10,333 bases of DNA from Bifidobacterium breve (GTDB lineage: Bacteria > Actinomycetota > Acidimicrobiia > IMCC26256 > PALSA-555): the NCBI GenBank assembly GCA_945889545.1, contig CAMDCC010000081.1:1-10333 (forward strand), written 5' to 3'. The position numbers were made by a program, and so were the translations under genes. Each line of letters begins with the position of its first letter. Within the stretch, counting starts at the first letter, position 1. Of the stretch, positions 7,884-10,333 are shown piece by piece. Below the pieces are notes generated by a model. That model worked only from the letters and a program-made list of their open reading frames with translations, was not told the DNA's origin and did not search any database.

Positions 7884-10333
7884 GTGCCGAAGCCACTCGT
7901 GATCGTTGAGTCGCCTGCAAAGGCGAAGACGATCGAGGGATTCCTCGGTCGCGACACCGTGCGTGTCATCGCGAGCTACGGCCACGTCCGCGACCTCCCG
8001 AGCAGCGCGAAGGAAGTTCCCAAGAGCGTGACGGACAAGGAGGTCCGGCGTCTCGGCATCGACGTGGAGAACCACTTCACGCCCGTGTATGTGATCCCGG
8101 ACCAGAAGAAGGAACGGGTGAAGGCGCTCAAGGCTGCACTGGCCGACGCGAGCGAGGTGTTTCTCGCCACCGATGAGGATCGCGAGGGCGAGGCGATCTC
8201 CTGGCACGTCCTCGAGGTGCTGAAGCCCAAGGTGCCGGTGAAGCGCATGGTGTTCCACGAGATCACCAAGCCCGCGATCGAAGCTGCATTCGCCGATTGG
8301 CGCGAGCTCGACATGAAGCTCGTGGAAGCGCAGGAGGGGCGCCGGATCCTGGATCGCCTCTTCGGCTACGAGTTGTCTCTTGTCGCGCGGCGACGCGCCG
8401 GCGGGGCCGTCTCGGCCGGCCGCGTGCAGAGCGTCGCTGGACGGCTCGTCGTCGACCGCGAGCGGGCCCGCATGGCGTTTCGCAACGCGACGTACTGGGA
8501 CCTCGCCGGCACCTTCCGAGCGCACGAGACCGAGTTCCCGGCGACGTTGTCAAGTGTCGACAGCAAGCGGTTGGCCAGCGGCAAGGACTTCGACGCCGCG
8601 ACCGGACAGCTCACAGCCGACTCCGACGTGGTGCTCCTCGACGAGGCGAGCGCGGGTGCGCTGGCCGATGGTCTCGCCGACGTGCCGTTCCGGGTCGGGT
8701 CGGTCGAGCAGAAGGCCGTCACCGAGCGCCCGAAGCCACCGTTCACCACGTCGACCCTTCAGCAAGAGGCGGCCCGCAAGCTCGGGTTCAGCGCGGCGCG
8801 CGCGATGTCGATCGCGCAGACGCTCTACGAGAACGGGTACATCACCTATATGCGCACCGACTCCATGAACCTGTCGGGGGAGGCCATTGCGGCCGCGCGG
8901 TCACGGATCGAGTCGCTCTATGGGCGGGAGTACCTGCCGGCCGAAGCTCGCACGTACAAGGGCAAGGTGAAGAACGCGCAGGAGGCTCACGAGGCGATCC
9001 GTCCCGCGGGCGATGCGATGCGGCCGCTCGAAGACATCGCGGGCACGATCGACAGCGACCCCGAGGTCAAGGGTTCGAAGGCCGACTGCAAGCGCCTCTA
9101 CGAGCTGGTGTGGAAGCGCACGGTTGCGTCCCAGATGGCTGACGCCCGCGTGCAGCGCGTGACCGCGCGCTTGGTCGCCGAAGCGAGGGGCGCCGAGGGG
9201 AGCACGCAAGAGGTCGTCTTCAACGCCACTGGGCGCACGATCGAGTTCCCCGGCTACCTGCGCGCCTATGTAGAGGGTGCCGACGATCCCGACGCCGAGC
9301 TCGAGGACCGTGAGGCGATCCTCCCAGCGCTCGTCGAGAACGACTCCGTGGAGTGTCGAGAGGTCAACGCATCGGGCCACACGACGCAGCCGCCGGCCCG
9401 GTACACCGAGGCGAGCCTCGTCAAAGAGCTCGAAGAGCGCGGCATCGGCCGCCCGTCCACGTATGCATCGGTGATCGACACGCTCCTGCGCCGCGACTAC
9501 GTGTGGAAGAAGGGCACGGCACTCGTGCCGTCGTGGAGCGCGTTCGCCAAGCAGCAGCTGCTCGAGCGGCATTTCACACACTTCATCGACTACGAGTTCA
9601 CCGCGACGATGGAAGAGGCGCTCGACTCGATAGCTCGCGGTGAGGGCGAAGCCGAGAAGTGGCTGCACACCTTCTGGTTCGGGAACGGCGTGGCCGGCCT
9701 CAAGGAGCTCGTCGACGAAGAGCACCTGGCCACGATCGATCCGGCCGAGGTGAACAAGGTCGTGATCGGCGCCGATGCGCAGGGTCGCGAGATCATCGTG
9801 CGGGTCTGGAGCAACGGCGCGAGCGTGGTGCGCGGCGACGACAAGGCACCGATACCCGTCGACCTTCCTCCCGACGAGCTCACGATCCCCATGGCCGAAG
9901 AGCTGCTGGAACGCGGCGCGGCCGGGCCGCGCACCATCGGCGACGATCCCGAGACCGGCATGCCGGTCCTTGCGCTGACCGGGCGGTACGGGCCGTTCGT
10001 CCAACTCGGTGAGATGGAGGAGGGTTCGAAGGAGAAGCCGAAGCGCGCGTCGATTCTGTCCACGATGCAAACCGACACGATCACCCTCGACGAAGCGCTC
10101 GCGCTGCTCGCGCTGCCGCGCGTCGTCGGCGTCTCGGACGGGAGCGAGATCACCGCGCTCAACGGTCGGTACGGCCCGTACCTGAAGAAGGACGACGACA
10201 GCCGCAGCCTCGATTCGGAAGAGCAGCTCTTCACGGTGACGCTCGAGCAAGCCGAAGCGATCTTCGCCCAGCCGAAGCAGCGACGCGGCCGCGCCGCCAA
10301 ACCACCGATTGCCGCGCTCGGCCCGCATCCCGA
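7884..10333 (+). CDS. topA: DNA topoisomerase I (type IA), partial at right edge
   Basis: Relaxes negatively supercoiled DNA by cutting one strand through a tyrosyl-phosphate link. The frame is open for 816 codons and leaves the window. It starts canonically, PKPLVIVESPAKAKTI, which opens the TOPRIM domain. The metal-binding motif ATDEDREGE has Asp97, Asp99 and Glu101. EAQEGRRILDRLFGYELS and SAGRVQSVAGRLVVDRE follow. The active site GYITYMRTDS has catalytic Tyr322 (E. coli Tyr319). EAHEAIRPAG and PPARYTEASLVKELEERGIGRPSTYA complete the core. The C-terminal part shows two topoisomerase C-terminal repeats, GRYGPFVQLG from residue 700 and GRYGPYLKKD from 761, and no zinc-finger cysteine sets in the visible part. 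This is the actinobacterial arrangement; such enzymes are often 850-950 residues and end in a Lys/Ala-rich tail, so roughly the last 50-130 residues are probably missing. The GTG start is set by the ribosome sites just upstream. Relatives are commonly regulated by supercoiling, but no element for this is visible. Confidence 0.97.
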   Translation, partial: MPKPLVIVESPAKAKTIEGFLGRDTVRVIASYGHVRDLPSSAKEVPKSVTDKEVRRLGIDVENHFTPVYVIPDQKKERVKALKAALADASEVFLATDEDREGEAISWHVLEVLKPKVPVKRMVFHEITKPAIEAAFADWRELDMKLVEAQEGRRILDRLFGYELSLVARRRAGGAVSAGRVQSVAGRLVVDRERARMAFRNATYWDLAGTFRAHETEFPATLSSVDSKRLASGKDFDAATGQLTADSDVVLLDEASAGALADGLADVPFRVGSVEQKAVTERPKPPFTTSTLQQEAARKLGFSAARAMSIAQTLYENGYITYMRTDSMNLSGEAIAAARSRIESLYGREYLPAEARTYKGKVKNAQEAHEAIRPAGDAMRPLEDIAGTIDSDPEVKGSKADCKRLYELVWKRTVASQMADARVQRVTARLVAEARGAEGSTQEVVFNATGRTIEFPGYLRAYVEGADDPDAELEDREAILPALVENDSVECREVNASGHTTQPPARYTEASLVKELEERGIGRPSTYASVIDTLLRRDYVWKKGTALVPSWSAFAKQQLLERHFTHFIDYEFTATMEEALDSIARGEGEAEKWLHTFWFGNGVAGLKELVDEEHLATIDPAEVNKVVIGADAQGREIIVRVWSNGASVVRGDDKAPIPVDLPPDELTIPMAEELLERGAAGPRTIGDDPETGMPVLALTGRYGPFVQLGEMEEGSKEKPKRASILSTMQTDTITLDEALALLALPRVVGVSDGSEITALNGRYGPYLKKDDDSRSLDSEEQLFTVTLEQAEAIFAQPKQRRGRAAKPPIAALGPHP

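Noticed and set aside
8901..10328. 475-codon open frame antisense to topA
   Set aside because: Low-complexity Arg/Leu/Val/Ala composition and no recognisable motif; the plus strand carries intact topoisomerase motifs throughout.

Overview
This GC-rich window with densely packed genes reads as chromosomal DNA of a high-GC actinobacterium. The evidence is the codon use (G or C in most third positions), frequent GTG and TTG starts, the CeoB/KimA-type potassium gene pair arranged as in mycobacteria, and a long topoisomerase I whose C-terminal part carries GRYGPY-type repeats. A deep actinobacterial line such as Acidimicrobiia is my guess; no marker in the window settles it. I see no phage, IS element, CRISPR array, rRNA or tRNA.

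Layout. Positions 1-589 (minus): start-proximal 196 codons of a TrkA/CeoB-type NAD-binding potassium-channel regulator, cut by the left edge. Positions 590-710: divergent promoter region with a 7-bp inverted repeat. Positions 711-2567 (plus): KimA-like APC-superfamily potassium importer. Positions 2646-4991 (plus): membrane H+-translocating pyrophosphatase with the potassium-independent signature. Positions 4996-5376 (plus): small Tat-signal protein starting 4 nt after the pyrophosphatase stop. Positions 5425-6993 (plus): GMC flavin oxidoreductase. Positions 6998-7720 (minus): DedA-family membrane protein, convergent with the GMC gene with only 4 nt between stop codons. Positions 7721-7883: divergent spacer. 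Positions 7884-10333 (plus): DNA topoisomerase I, cut by the right edge.

How the genes fit together. The left part is a potassium-homeostasis module: a KimA-like proton-coupled importer divergent from a Trk-system gating subunit. A proton-pumping pyrophosphatase sits next to it and could feed the same proton gradient. The Tat-signal protein and the GMC enzyme look like the small and catalytic subunits of an exported sugar/alcohol dehydrogenase: only the small subunit has an export signal, so the catalytic subunit would be carried across with it. DedA and topA are housekeeping genes. I found no convincing undescribed multigene system. The points most worth a second look are the Pro at the usual catalytic Asn/His position of the GMC enzyme, the perfect hairpin inside the 3' end of dedA at a 4-nt convergent junction, the inverted repeat in the potassium-gene divergent spacer, and the overlapping 10-codon mini-ORF at the GMC start.
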